This document shows positions 44,692 through 55,566 of a stretch of DNA of 64,000 bases, in pieces. Made by a program: the position numbers and the translations under genes. This stretch comes from Polyporus tsugae (taxonomy: Eukaryota > Basidiomycota > Agaricomycetes > Polyporales > Polyporaceae), in contig JAHRBS010000005.1 of the NCBI GenBank assembly GCA_024305745.1, forward strand, positions 1,612,001-1,676,000, read 5' to 3'. The stretch's first letter is position 1, and every line of letters begins with the position of its first letter. The notes beneath the pieces are model-generated. The model was not told where the DNA came from. It saw nothing but the letters and a program-made list of their open reading frames with translations, and ran no database searches.

Positions 44692-47600
44692 ATGTCCCCG
44701 ACCAGCCTTAGCACCCAGGGCCTCGTTCCCGGTTACGAGGAGACAATTTCCGTCATATCTCTCCAGTCGTCGAAATGCAACGTGCTCCATGACGTCCTCA
44801 ACTCCGTCCACGGCACCAAGGTACTAGGTGTATGCTTGAGGATATCGAAGAGAGGCGCCATTGAAGCCCTCGCGCTCAGCACCCCCACAATGGTTTTCTT
44901 GGTCTCGTTCAACCAGAATACATCTCCTGGCCGGAGACCCAAGAAGGGTTGCAATTTTCCGCCTTTGGGCAACGTTAACCTCGGCGGGATACTCGAAAAC
45001 CCTCACTGCCTCCTCGCCGGCTTTCACGTGGCGCGCATCGCGCTCTTGCTCCATCGTCAGACATCGACACACATCTATGGAATCGACCTCACGACGTTGC
45101 ACTCCAAGTCGACGCGCGAGCACGTCTCTGCGGCCGATCTCGCCAGCACGCACCTCAGCCTCCGCGCGGACAAGCACCGGATCCACTCCCTCTGGCTTCG
45201 CGAGTCCGATGACGACATCTGCCTCCGCGCGTGGTTGTCTGCGTGGTAAGTTTTCATGGTCTCCGCCCCAGATCCGTCGCTCACTCGCTTGCACGCGTGG
45301 AAGCATGGCGGAAAAGTGCATCGAGGCGATAGCGAAGGCGGTAAAGGTCGACACGCGCCACCTACCGCAGCACCAGCTCGCGTGCCTGGCTCGGCTCGTG
45401 CTGAACGTCGAGCTGCTCGAGAAGGACAAGCCGACGTTCTTCGACAACGACTTCGAAGCCGTCTCTGTGAACTCGCACGGCCATGTCGTCCTGCACAATG
45501 AACGGTTCAAGACGCGCGTCCGGGCCAGTTGCCAGGTTCGTCACGGTCACGTTGGGGCTGCGCAGGTCTCCTCCCTTCGTGACGTTCAGACAAGCTGATT
45601 TATTCCCGTTTTCCTGGTTCTGTAGACAGTGGTGGAGATCAACGAAGGCGACACCAGGCTCCAGGCCGTCGGCGCGAAGGGCAAACAGACGTCTCTCAAG
45701 GTCCTCGCGGGCAAGCTCAACACTAGCACTATAAAAAGAGTGCGCGTGATAGGGCGCGAAGAAGCGACGGTTGCGGAGCGAAGCTGCGACGAGCATATCC
45801 TTCTCCTCCTGCAAGGCAAACGGTCTCTGCTTACGTCGTCTTTCGTGGGCATGTTGTGGTTCCCCAGCGAACCCATATCCGATACGGCGAGTGAGGGATC
45901 CGCAACGTCAACGTCATCGGGAACGGAGATAGAGGGGGATATGTCGGCTTTCGAGAAGCTGAACGAGTCTCAGAGGAAGGTCGCTCTCGCAATGATCGGG
46001 GACGACGAGCCCCTGGTGATCGCTCACGGTCCGTAATCATCCCTTCTTTCTTCTGTCGGGCTGTATCTTATCTTCTGACGAATAGGCCCCCCCGGTACCG
46101 GGAAGACGACGACCATCGCCTGTGCGCTCCGGTATTGGCAAAGTTGTGGATAGCCGGTGTAGGTGATTGCGCGATCGAACGTTGGGGTCAAGAACATCGC
46201 CCGCAGTCTCTTTGAGAAAAACAATAAGGACAAGGACAAGGACGGGGCAAAGCCCAAGATTCGCTTCAAGCTCATCGTCTCGAAAGAGTTCCACTTCGAA
46301 TGGTGCGTTGCCCGGGTCTTGTTCTTGGTCTCCGTCTCTGTCCACGCCTCCCTTCGATAACTCATGCCAGCTCTACTTCTACACAGGCACGAACACCTTT
46401 ATGAAGAGATCGAGGATGACCTGATCCGGACGGATGAGTTCGGGGCCGCGTTCGAACCCAAGAACCAGATCGGCACGACGAAGGTGATACTCTGTACGCT
46501 GTCTATGCTGTCGAATCCCGCGCTTTACGAGTCGGGGGTCTTCGACCATGTGCCTGTCGAGCGACTAGTCGTGGACGAGGCGTCGCAGATCGACATGTTT
46601 GAGTTCATGGTGAGCCGTCCATGTCCTTCTCCTGAGATGGTGTAGCTGAGGATAGCTGCCGGAACCGGGAATAGCACTTGTTTCACAATTTCAAGAAGCT
46701 GGAGAAGGTGTGCATGTTCGGGGACCCGAAGCAGCGTACGTCCCTCTTGCTAGGTTGACTATATGCGGTGCCATAGGTGACCATGAACGGTTACGGACAG
46801 TTCCACCGTTCGGCAAGGAGGTGGCGCCGAACATGCAGACGATCTTCGACTTCAAGCACTTGCAGGCGTCATCGCACTTCTTGGATACCCAATGTGGGTT
46901 CAAATACATTTTCGCAAGCCACTGTCTCCTTACTGACACATTTTGACACACCGAAGACCGTATGCCAGTCCCGTTGGGGAACTTCATCTCCAAGACGATA
47001 TACGACTCGAAGCTTAAGTCGAAACACGATATACACGACATCAAGGCCAACAAGTGTCTCCTCTTTGTCGACGTCCGCACGGGGAGCGAGGAGCGCGTGG
47101 GCGCGAGCTGGAAGGTATGCGCATATATATACGTACCTCGTTAGTAGCGCCCTCACCGTGTCACACCTGCGCTTAGAACACAAAGGAAGTGGACACTATC
47201 GTCCACCTAGTCGAGGCCTTCTACCACGATAAGGAGTTCTGCGTCATCACGCCCTACGACGCGCAGCGCGCCGCGATCTCCGACGCCCTCAAACGCGCGA
47301 AGCTGCCTGCAGAGTTCACAGAGAAAGCGGAGAGCTTCATCTACAACGTGGACAGCTTCCAAGGTGCGTGCTCCTCTGTCTCTTTCCCTTTCCCCGTCTC
47401 CGTCCGAGTCGCTGTACTCACAGACGCAACATGTCCACACAGGCCATGAAAAGCCGTACGTGATCGTGTCCGCCGTGCGAACCACAGCGCCGGGCTTCCT
47501 GCGCTCCCTGAACCGGATGAACGTCATGCTCACGCGCACCCAAGCGGGCATGGTGCTCGTCACCCAGCGCGCCTTCCTCCGTGGCCCGGGGAAGAGCACC

Positions 47601-47837
47601 CTGCTGAGCAGGCTCGCGCACCAGTGGGAGAGGCGCGTCGGCGAGAAGGCCACGTGGGCGGACGCGATGGAGGTCGCGAACGGAAGGGTGGCCCTACCGG
47701 GTTCTCAAGTCAAGCAGGCGGCGCAACCTGAGGCGAAGCAGCAGCGGCAGCCCGTTCGGTCCCGTCGGGTGAACTTGAACTCGAAGGGTGGTGCTGCGGT
47801 TACGCAGAGTATGAGGGGGTTGAAGATCGCTGGGTGA
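44692..47837 (+). pseudogene. UPF1-like helicase 2, with two stop codons near Walker A
   Basis: Tandem paralogue of 41101-44002 with the same N-terminal region (LGVCLRISKRGAIEALALST, LLAGFHVARIALLLHRQ) and the same intron positions. Helicase motifs are present: GPPGTGKTTTIACAL, VDEASQIDMFEF, MFGDPKQLPPFGKE, DTQYRMPVPLGNF, YNVDSFQGHEKPY, SLNRMNVMLTRTQAG. Two in-frame TAG codons lie at 46151-46153 and 46160-46162, just downstream of Walker A. They replace the Glu and Trp of the HREPAWVIAH segment of helicase 1. No intron of credible size removes them. Everything else is open, so the loss is recent, or the stops are bypassed, or they are sequence errors. The C-terminal tail is longer and basic. 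Confidence 0.75.
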
Positions 47838-47997
47838 ACCGCGCACGGCCCGTTGTACACGAGGAGGGGATCTCGTGTTGTATTGCTTTGGTCTTTCTCT
47901 TGCGTACGATTGTTTCTGTGACTCATTGTATAGAAGTTGTAACATATCCTGCTAAACATACGGTCTGATCGGAGGTTGCAGCTCATCCGCGCCGTCA

Positions 47998-50286
47998 TCA
48001 CGCCGTCAGTTGCCACTCGGATACCCACTTCGCGATGTACGACACCGCAGTATCCTGCACGCTCCTGACACTGGCGCTCGCGACGCCCTCCCGGACGACC
48101 AGGTCCGAACAATGGAACCCATCGGAGAGGAGGTGGGGCTGCAAGTCCGATCCCGGGTTCGTGGACCCCTCGGCAGCGACGGTGGCCTCTTTCCAGGGAT
48201 CGCCTACATGCTCCGGTGTGTGAGAACGACGACTCAATACGGATGGAACCAGACCATGGGGACTCACGCGTGCCACTGGCGAAGACGACGTGCTCGACGG
48301 ACGTGTTCCAACCCCCGTACGCGCTGTTTATGCCGGTCGCGTTGGGGGAGGCGAATGCGGCTGACCCGAACACTTCGGGGAAGCGGTACGTGCACTGGCG
48401 CTGCATGACCGAGTTCAGTACTGTAAGGATGGGGGGCAGCAGAGAAAGAGAATGATTACCAAGCCCCACTCCGGTGTCACTATACGCGAGGTGATGGAGG
48501 GTTGTCCCTCGGGGGCGCCGGTGAACTGGAACCCAAATTCTGTGCAGCTGAGAGAGAAGCCCCCAAAACGTGAATCACTTTGAAGTTCGACACGGCGACG
48601 ATATCTGTTCGCACTCACACCAACCACAGCCATGAACGCACCCAGTTATTCGTGTGCGTGTCCGTCCAGAACGGACTTGAGGTGTTGTACGTGCCGAGGC
48701 AGGTCCTGACGGGAGGTGGGGTAGTAGCCGGAAATGAAACAGTTCGCAGATTCACCGATCTAACCGCAACGACTTACTCTACGTCGTCGTTGCCGCACAC
48801 TAATGGCCCTAGAGTCAGCAGACAGGATCGTTCGGAGAGTGGACGAGGCAGCGTACCCTGGCGGTAGAATGTCGACTTCCAGTACGTCCCCCACGCTTGG
48901 AGCGCGTGGTCGAGTCCCCATCCTGAAGCTGGGGTGCCGACGCCGTCCTGCACCTCTAGAGCGTCGCAGAACTGGTAGAACAGTTGGCGTGAACCGCTGT
49001 CAGGCTGCAGCAACTGCCAGGTGTAGAGATTCTGTTGCACTGGCCACCACATTCAGCGTTACACATGGCGTTGGATGTTGTTCTGCGAGAGTACGTACGA
49101 GCGGCGGCGAAGTCATCGTCGTGTCCCAGGGGCAAACCAAACGTCGCCTTCAACGCATTGATCGCGTCGGTGTCGTTCGACCCTATGACGGAATCGACGT
49201 GCGCGATGACGGTCTCGACGTCTACAGAGCAGTTTGCAGGCATGTTCTTCCGGATGGGCTCGAAGTATCCCCAGAAGTCACTGGTGAGACGTGGGGGGTG
49301 TCAGGACCCAACCAACGTACTTGGTTGAATGGAAATACGCACACGACCGCTTGGACGACGGCAGATGACGCATATCCGGCAGTAAACACCCCGGGATGGC
49401 TGCATGAAAAAGGTCAGCTACTTCCGTCAGCCACCCAAAGTCCAAAAAATGGGAACCGGCACGCACCTCGTCATCGTGAAGCTCGTTAGCGCGCCCGAAT
49501 AGCTCCCCCCAATCAGGACCCACGGCGCCTTGCCCGGCGCAAGCTGGTCACCCCCGGGCATGGGCAGCTGCACGTTCTGCGCAAAGTACACCAAATCATC
49601 GATCGCCTGCTGGATGGTGTGCACTTGGAAGCTCTCGACGGAGAGGTCGTTGTACGGGTTCGACGCGCCGAAGAACCGGTGCTCGAGCACGACTGTCGAC
49701 CCGTTGAGGGCTTGCGCTATCCGGCCGTTGATCGTCGCGTTCGTCAGATACGCGGCGTACGCTGGAGGGAGCCAATGCTAGTGTCAGAACGCGACGCTGA
49801 AACTTTGGATCGCATGCGCATGCACACGGGAAAAAGACAAGTGCGGGACCGATGGAAGTCGAAACCGGAACGAGGAACGTGGATGGTAACCTACCGGATG
49901 CGTCTACTTCCCCCGGCGTCGAGAGGATAATCGGTCCGCCTAAGATTCGGTGTACAACGTCAGTCGCGCAGGGCTCCTGACAGCAGTGTGGCACGTGCGT
50001 GCGACGCACCTGGCTCGTAGAACTCGTACGTGTGGTAGTACCGCTGCTTGAACGTCCCGAGGCTGGGGTCGGTGTGGTCGACGAGCTGGTCGAAGTAGTA
50101 GACTTGGTCGTAGTCGGGCAGCGGCGTTCCGTTGCGACTGATTACCCGGACGCCCTCTACTGGAATTTCAATCCGAGGGATGAATGGCACCGGTGGCACC
50201 AGGGCGGGTCCTTGGGCATGCGACGGGAGCGCCTCCGCGTAGGACAGGAGCAAAACCAGAGGGGCCACCAAGTTGAGGACGACCAT
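47998..50286 (-). CDS. Secreted S28-family serine carboxypeptidase
   Basis: Eleven exons on the minus strand (50010-50286, 49895-49939, 49467-49761, 49343-49399, 49099-49280, 48857-49039, 48778-48808, 48619-48705, 48486-48547, 48268-48420, 47998-48203) join in phase to give 525 aa. The start ATG opens a signal peptide (MVVLNLVAPLVLLLSYAEAL). S28 landmarks are YYFDQLVDHTDP, the GGPIILSTPGEVDAS turn, VVLEHRFFGASNPY, the nucleophile motif GGSYSG, NWVRSWLWLVC, DPWKEAT and FHCSDL with the catalytic His. S28 enzymes cleave after proline, usually at acidic pH, outside the cell or in the vacuole. One donor (GTATAG, exon 9) was chosen because only it keeps the frame. A truncated paralogue lies at 17178-18862. 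Confidence 0.9.
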
Positions 50287-50289
50287 GGT

Positions 50290-51390
50290 ACACCACAATG
50301 TAGCTGGGGATGTGCCGAAAGGGGTGGGGGACGCTTCGCCGTGGACGTGGAGAGCGACCTTAAAAGATCAGTAAGTCGCCGAGTATACCCAGGAATATGA
50401 TGGACTCACCCCTACCTCCTACCTGCCGCGGTACCAGCGAGCGACAAATTTACCCGCCAACCCGCGTTCTGGTAGAAGGACCAAGAACAGTGCACACATG
50501 CACCGTCGGTGAACATTGCTTTCCACCTGTTCACTGGCAGCCCCTACATCTCAAACGATCTAGCATAGACATCGTCGGGCTACACTCGTACCCGTACCCG
50601 CACCCAACGAAATAATACGGGTACCCACGCCCGAGCTGTACCCGTGTCATTCCCTGGGAATCTCATAATCCTTTGCAGCGCCATCGGAGCTGCCTTTCAG
50701 TACTTCGCTCCGCAACCGCGCGCACCGTAGCTGAGTAGTGAGTGTGCACGAGGTTCGAAGCAGTCGAAACACGACATCACGTCCGCTGACACCGAGTTTG
50801 GAGAACTGCAAGAGAACTGACATGTCGATCCCCCGAGCAGCCAAGGCGAGCACGCAAGCTCAAAAGGAAGCAGGACAGGGTCAGGGCTCGTCAGGGACAG
50901 TACCGCCGTCAAGCCGACAGGAGCGCAAAGGGGCGAGGTGCTCGAAGTGCATGCGCCGAGGAAGTCCTGTTACTGCTGGTCAGCATGCCGGTATCCATAG
51001 CAGGAGTGGATAAGTTTGCGGAAGGACGACGTACTGTACATCATGCCCCTCAACGATGAAGATTACGGCCAAGGGGGTTCGTGGATACGACGCTGGGGTA
51101 GGAGACGTTGAGCGAATCGAAGGCTTCTTGAACCATTTCGTGAAAGCCGAACGTGAGGATCGTTCAACTTACAACGTCACAAGAGAAGAGATGAGAAGCA
51201 ATGTGAGGAGGATGAAACCCAGGTGCGTGAAAGCAAACGCGCAGCCACGAAAGCGATGGCACTACTAGTAAGAATCAACAACTTAACAAGACATTGATGC
51301 TCCTCTGATCCGTGACCGTACCCGCTGGGTACATGCGCGAAGGGAGTGGCCTTAACCCGTGGTAACCAGAAGTACATTCGCCTTGGTCCA
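50290..51390. other. Region with possible relic gene, no confident product
   Basis: Two short open stretches on the plus strand, 50821-51013 (MSIPRAAKASTQAQKEAGQG, then a CSKC pair) and 51056-51268 (EGFLNHFVKAEREDRSTYNV, then a basic end), could be remnants of one DNA-binding-type gene. They have no clear splice structure and no copy elsewhere. I assign no function. Confidence 0.3.
50583..50650. repeat. Imperfect palindrome of TACCCG / CGGGTA units
   Basis: TACCCGTACCCGCACCC is followed by a short AT-rich spacer and then ACGGGTACCCACGCCC and TACCCGTG. The two sides are partly inverted copies. Possibly mobile-element terminus debris; too short to classify. Confidence 0.4.
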
Positions 51391-51394
51391 ATGC

Positions 51395-51612
51395 TTGGTT
51401 AGGGCCAGCAGGGCTTGGAGGCTGGTGAACTCCCATTCGACGTGGTCTGGCGCGCAGTGAGTGACCTTCATGGCGATGGGGCGTCCGGGGGAGGCGAAGA
51501 CGGTCGCGAAGCTACCCGCGCCGATGCAAGTGGGGGTTTTGGGCTCCTGTGAGCCGTCGCGGTCGGTCGACGAGAGCGCCATGAGGGTGGTTGACGTTGA
51601 GAGCGGGGCCAA
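51395..51612 (-). pseudogene. DUF3669 5' fragment
   Basis: First ~70 codons of DUF3669 only (ALSSTDRDGSQEP, GAGSFATVFASPGRPIAMKV, VEWEFTSLQALLAL). Homology ends at about 51395. It precedes RPC40 copy 4 in the same way that the pseudogene ending at 58790 precedes copy 5, so it is the remnant of an earlier tandem unit whose remainder is gone. Confidence 0.75.
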
Positions 51613-51970
51613 GGCGGTCGCCGGTCGTCGACCTGGCTTTGTAGTGTGACTAATACGTCACATCAAGGTGAGCGTCCGTCACGCTCCCCCGCGAAAACTC
51701 GCGCGAGCAGCAAGGCTCCTCCTCCCTCTCTCTCCTTGGTCTTTGGACGCACGGCACCCTTCTCTCTGATTGAATCTACCGACTCAACGCCAGACTTGGT
51801 TTTCAACTATGGGCCATAGCCCGTATATCCTTGGCTCAGACTTAAATGTTTCGTGCTGTCAGGCTGGTTATCTGCAATCACTCAATTCGTCGCAAGGGAA
51901 CCTACTGCTCGCTTTCCAATGTCCATCCGGCCCTCAAGTTCTTTTTTGACCTGGCTCTCGTTCACGGCAG

Positions 51971-53174
51971 AGCCTCAGAGTGTCGGTGAAGAAGCTGTCG
52001 CAACGCTCCGTCGATGTTGACTTGGTCGGAGTGGATGCGTCGATTGTGAACACATTCCGTCGGATATTGAGTGCTGAGGTGAGCCTGTCCATCCAATTCG
52101 TCGCGCGTTCAGCTCGCGACAACGGCCTGTGCTTGGGGAAGGCGGGTCGTGTAAATGACGGCAGGACACCACTGGTGCTATACCCCCACTCTTCCCGCGC
52201 GTCGAACTACAATATGCTTCTCCTGTCCTGGCTGAAGGCACCTTGTCCCGCATGCGTTGCTGACGCCCACCTAGGTACCGACAATTGCAAACGTCTACGT
52301 CTTCAACAACACCTCCGTCACACACGACGAGACCCTATCCCACCGTTTAGGCCTCATCCCGCTAAACATTGACCCCCGACTATTCGAGTTCCGACCCCGC
52401 CTTCTCAAGGCTCAACGTAGAGTGCCAGCGCGCAAAAAAGGCGCCGAAAGACGCCGCCCTCAGATTGACGACTGGAGACCTCGTCTGAATCCGCCAGCGG
52501 GGACGAACAAGGACATCGTCCTCGCGAAGCTGGCCCCAGAACAGGTCATTGAGATCGAGATGCACGCGGTCAAGGGTCTTGGGAAGGAGAACGCGAAGTG
52601 GAGTGCCGTAGGTACATCCGTCCATCCGATGCAGTCCACGCATTTTGAACTCATACCTACCCGCGCGTCTCTCTGCAGCGACGGTGTCGTACGGTCTGCA
52701 CCCGCTCGTCATCCTGAACCCGTCCAAACCCGTCCCGCGCGAACACGGGGAGAAGTTCGCGAGATGCTTCAACCCAGGCGTCGCCCGTGTCGGCGCACAC
52801 GGGGAAGGTTTCGATCGACGAGCGCAACCTCAGCAGGGAGACGATGTCGCGCGAAATTCTCCGGCATAAGGAGTTTGACGGCTGCGTCGAGCTCGGGCGC
52901 ATCCGAGACTAGCTCATCTGTGCGTCCCTCTCTTCCCTCATCCCCAATCTTTTCCGGCGAGCCGCAAAGTAGTGACGAGGCACGGATACAGTCAGCGTGG
53001 AGAGCGAGGGGCCGTACATGCCGGAGTCGTTTCTGCGCGACGCGATTCAAGGTCATGCGCGGCAAGATTGCGTCGATTCGCGAGGCGCTCCTCGCAGACT
53101 CCGAGGATCTGGGCGGCGGGGCGGTAGTCGGCGGTCCGGACGCGGATGGCGACGTTGAGATGAATGGAGAGTAG
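51971..53174 (+). pseudogene. RPC40: RPC40 pseudogene, copy 4
   Basis: No first exon; starts at exon 2 (LRVSVKKLSQRSVDVDLVGV). Exon 3 lacks nine bases (AIED becomes A) but keeps [18 protein letters not shown], then jumps past the TDRNTLVFK segment into exon 4 with frame loss. KLAPEQVIEIEMHAVKGLGK and the C-terminal acidic tail are readable, but the ends of exons 5 and 6 carry small indels. Shares the foreign upstream sequence of copies 1 and 5. Confidence 0.85.
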
Positions 53175-53581
53175 CATAGGTGGAAGTTGCAGTGCTTGGG
53201 TCTTGTATGGTATGATGGTACGGGAACGTCCGCTTTGCTAGCTTCCGGCTGTGTACGCTGACGTTGGATGTGTTGCCACTGCTGCGTAGGCTGAACGCTA
53301 TATGACGCTCTTCCTTCGCATTTCGCAATCTGCTATGTATCTCATGGTCAATGGCACATCGGGCAGATGTAACTCACGGACGTGGATCCACCAGTTCCAT
53401 TTGCGTGCTCCACATCTAGTTTATCTATCCCGCTTTCCATGGTCGACTGGACATCCAGGCATGATCCTTCTGGTTGTTAGGAGCTTCTATGGGCTTTTTT
53501 GCGAGGGATTGCACTCCCGGAGTAAGTAGCACAGGATCAAAGCCCCGGATAAGCGTGGAATCATTCCTGTCAACTGTAACG

Positions 53582-55199
53582 CCCAGTGAGAACCCACCCG
53601 ATTAACCTAGGTTTGGGGCGTTTGAACTCGTTTCGTTACGTTAACTACGAGATGAATCGAAAAACGGGACTCTGGACGAGATTTCGCGAATTGCGCCGTT
53701 TGAATACGATTCGCTAAACAAAATTACTAGTATTACATCGATTAAAACCGTTTCGTTACGTTACAGGCAGTATCTAGCGCGTTTCCCACTACTCTCCCCT
53801 GCGCCCACCGCCGCTCCCCCCACCACGCCCACTGCACGTCCTCAGGCACCTACCCAGCCCACTGCGCGAACTGCGCGAGCCCGCCCGAGAAGCGCCTCCC
53901 AGAAGCAGGTGAACCATGTGCAGAACACTGGCCAGGACACGAGCGTCCTGGCGGCGCGAGCGCCGGCGCGCAGCGACCACATCCTTGACATCACGGAAGA
54001 ACACGGCATTATGTTCGCGCGCGTGCATCAATGGCCGGACCCAGTCGCATGCGAGGTGGCGCAAGCCGAGGATGGCGCCGAGAGGAGGGGAAAGGGCGAG
54101 CGGCAGGCAGGCTTGTTTTACGGGGATGTACTGGTAGCGAGAGCGAGTCGAATCGGAAGGCGGCCAGAGGGGCGGAGGGAGGGGAGGACCTTGCAGATGA
54201 CTGTGTGCTCGCCGCGTGCCTACAACCAAAGTATGAGAACAGGATGCATGGTGATAGATGCACTTACCGTGTTCGCGCTCGTCGCTAGAAGCATGAATAA
54301 ACTATCCCGCACCAAACAATGTCTTGTCGCCTCATGGCAAACCGGAACAAGCGCGTCGCACACGCTTAGGGAGAGGACTTTCAAAATCGGGGCGACTCTG
54401 AACTCACCTCATAAGTCCATTGAAGATGGACGCAACATCGCAAACCTACCTCTATGATTCATCAAATGAGAGAACGTACCTCGAGTTCGGGATATGCAGG
54501 CGCCGCATTGCATGCATGGCATTTGATGGCAAGCGGGATGGAAACTCACCTGGGAGAGCCAAAGACCTCGAAACATTGTAGCCTAGGATAGCACTCCATA
54601 GATATAACTCACCTTGTCCGCGAGCTCACATGGACTAGCCCAACCATTGCTCCTCCCCGTCCGACGTCTCCCCTGAAGGCTCCCCAAGGTCCTCGATGTG
54701 ACTTGGTACGTCCTCTTGACATGACCTGGTGAGGTATGGTTGCCAGATAGCGAGGTTGGGCCAGCAAGTAGCGAGTGCAGCGATGATGGCGGAGAGAGGG
54801 GAGGATGAAGAGCGACGAAGAGCACGGCGGCGACAACTTGTCCAATGACGTCCTGCAAGAGGACGGTCCTCTCGAAGGACGTCATCGGACTCGTGATTGG
54901 GAAGCGTTGCGACATTCCCACAGTCTTGCGAAAGAAAGAGAAGGACAGAAGTAGGGCGCTAACTGGTCTTAAGGGCAGCGAAGGGAGTTGGAAACAAAGG
55001 GAACGCAAGCGCGTGCTTTTGGGACAAGCTAAGTGGACTGACGTCAAGCGACTTACAGACAAAACTAAGCTCTAATTGGGCGCTTGTATAGCCCGAAAGT
55101 CAGTCCCGCGACAGTCCAAACGAATTTATTCGGGACGAAACCCATCCATACGGTACTTAACGCCCCAAACCTAGGTTAATCGGGTGGGTTCTCACTGGG
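53582..55199. mobile_element. 1.6 kb DNA transposon with 41-bp perfect terminal inverted repeats
   Basis: The ends carry perfect 41-bp inverted repeats (53582-53622 and 55159-55199) beginning CCCAGTGAGAACCCACCCGA. They are flanked by the 7-bp duplication TGTAACG at 53575-53581 and 55200-55206. Subterminal GTTTCGTTACGTTA occurs twice near the left end. Internal frames (53909-54457 plus; 53789-54229 minus) show no transposase motif I recognise, so the element is probably non-autonomous. Superfamily is open: 7-8 bp duplications occur in P and hAT elements, and the CAGTG within the end resembles hAT termini. Perfect repeats and duplication point to recent insertion, after copy 4 had formed. Confidence 0.85.
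54845..54892. repeat. Long imperfect hairpin inside the transposon
   Basis: ATGACGTCCT, a short spacer and AGAGGAC are mirrored by GTCCTCT, spacer and AGGACGTCAT. This forms a stem of about 22 bp with few mismatches and almost no loop. It could be a cruciform or a transposase-binding palindrome, or a leftover inversion point. Confidence 0.6.
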
Positions 55200-55566
55200 T
55201 GTAACGGCTAAGTTACGCTCGGCTGGCTCATCTTTGCCATAGCGTACGGCGATCGAGCGATGGCTTGCATGGTGAACTGACATACAAGAATTGACGAGCC
55301 CTCAGTGAGTAGCTCAGCTTCTGTAGGTGGCGGGTGCTGCTTTTGTTGACAGATTATCATGCGTTCTATATTGATGGTCCAGGCAGCACATTGAAAAAGA
55401 GTTAGGAATGGTTAGTAATGGTGCCAGTTATGTCTGTTCACTTGATATCGCGACCGGACAGGTGCAACATATAAACATGCCACCATGGCGGCACTACCGG
55501 GCCAAGGAAACCCTCTTCCAATCCCGCCCTCCTTAATAACTCTCATCCACATCCACCCTTGATAAA

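Noticed and set aside
53789..54457. Opposed open frames inside the TIR transposon taken as transposase
   Set aside because: Neither shows a DDE/DDD signature or known transposase motif; composition suggests chance frames in GC-rich DNA.
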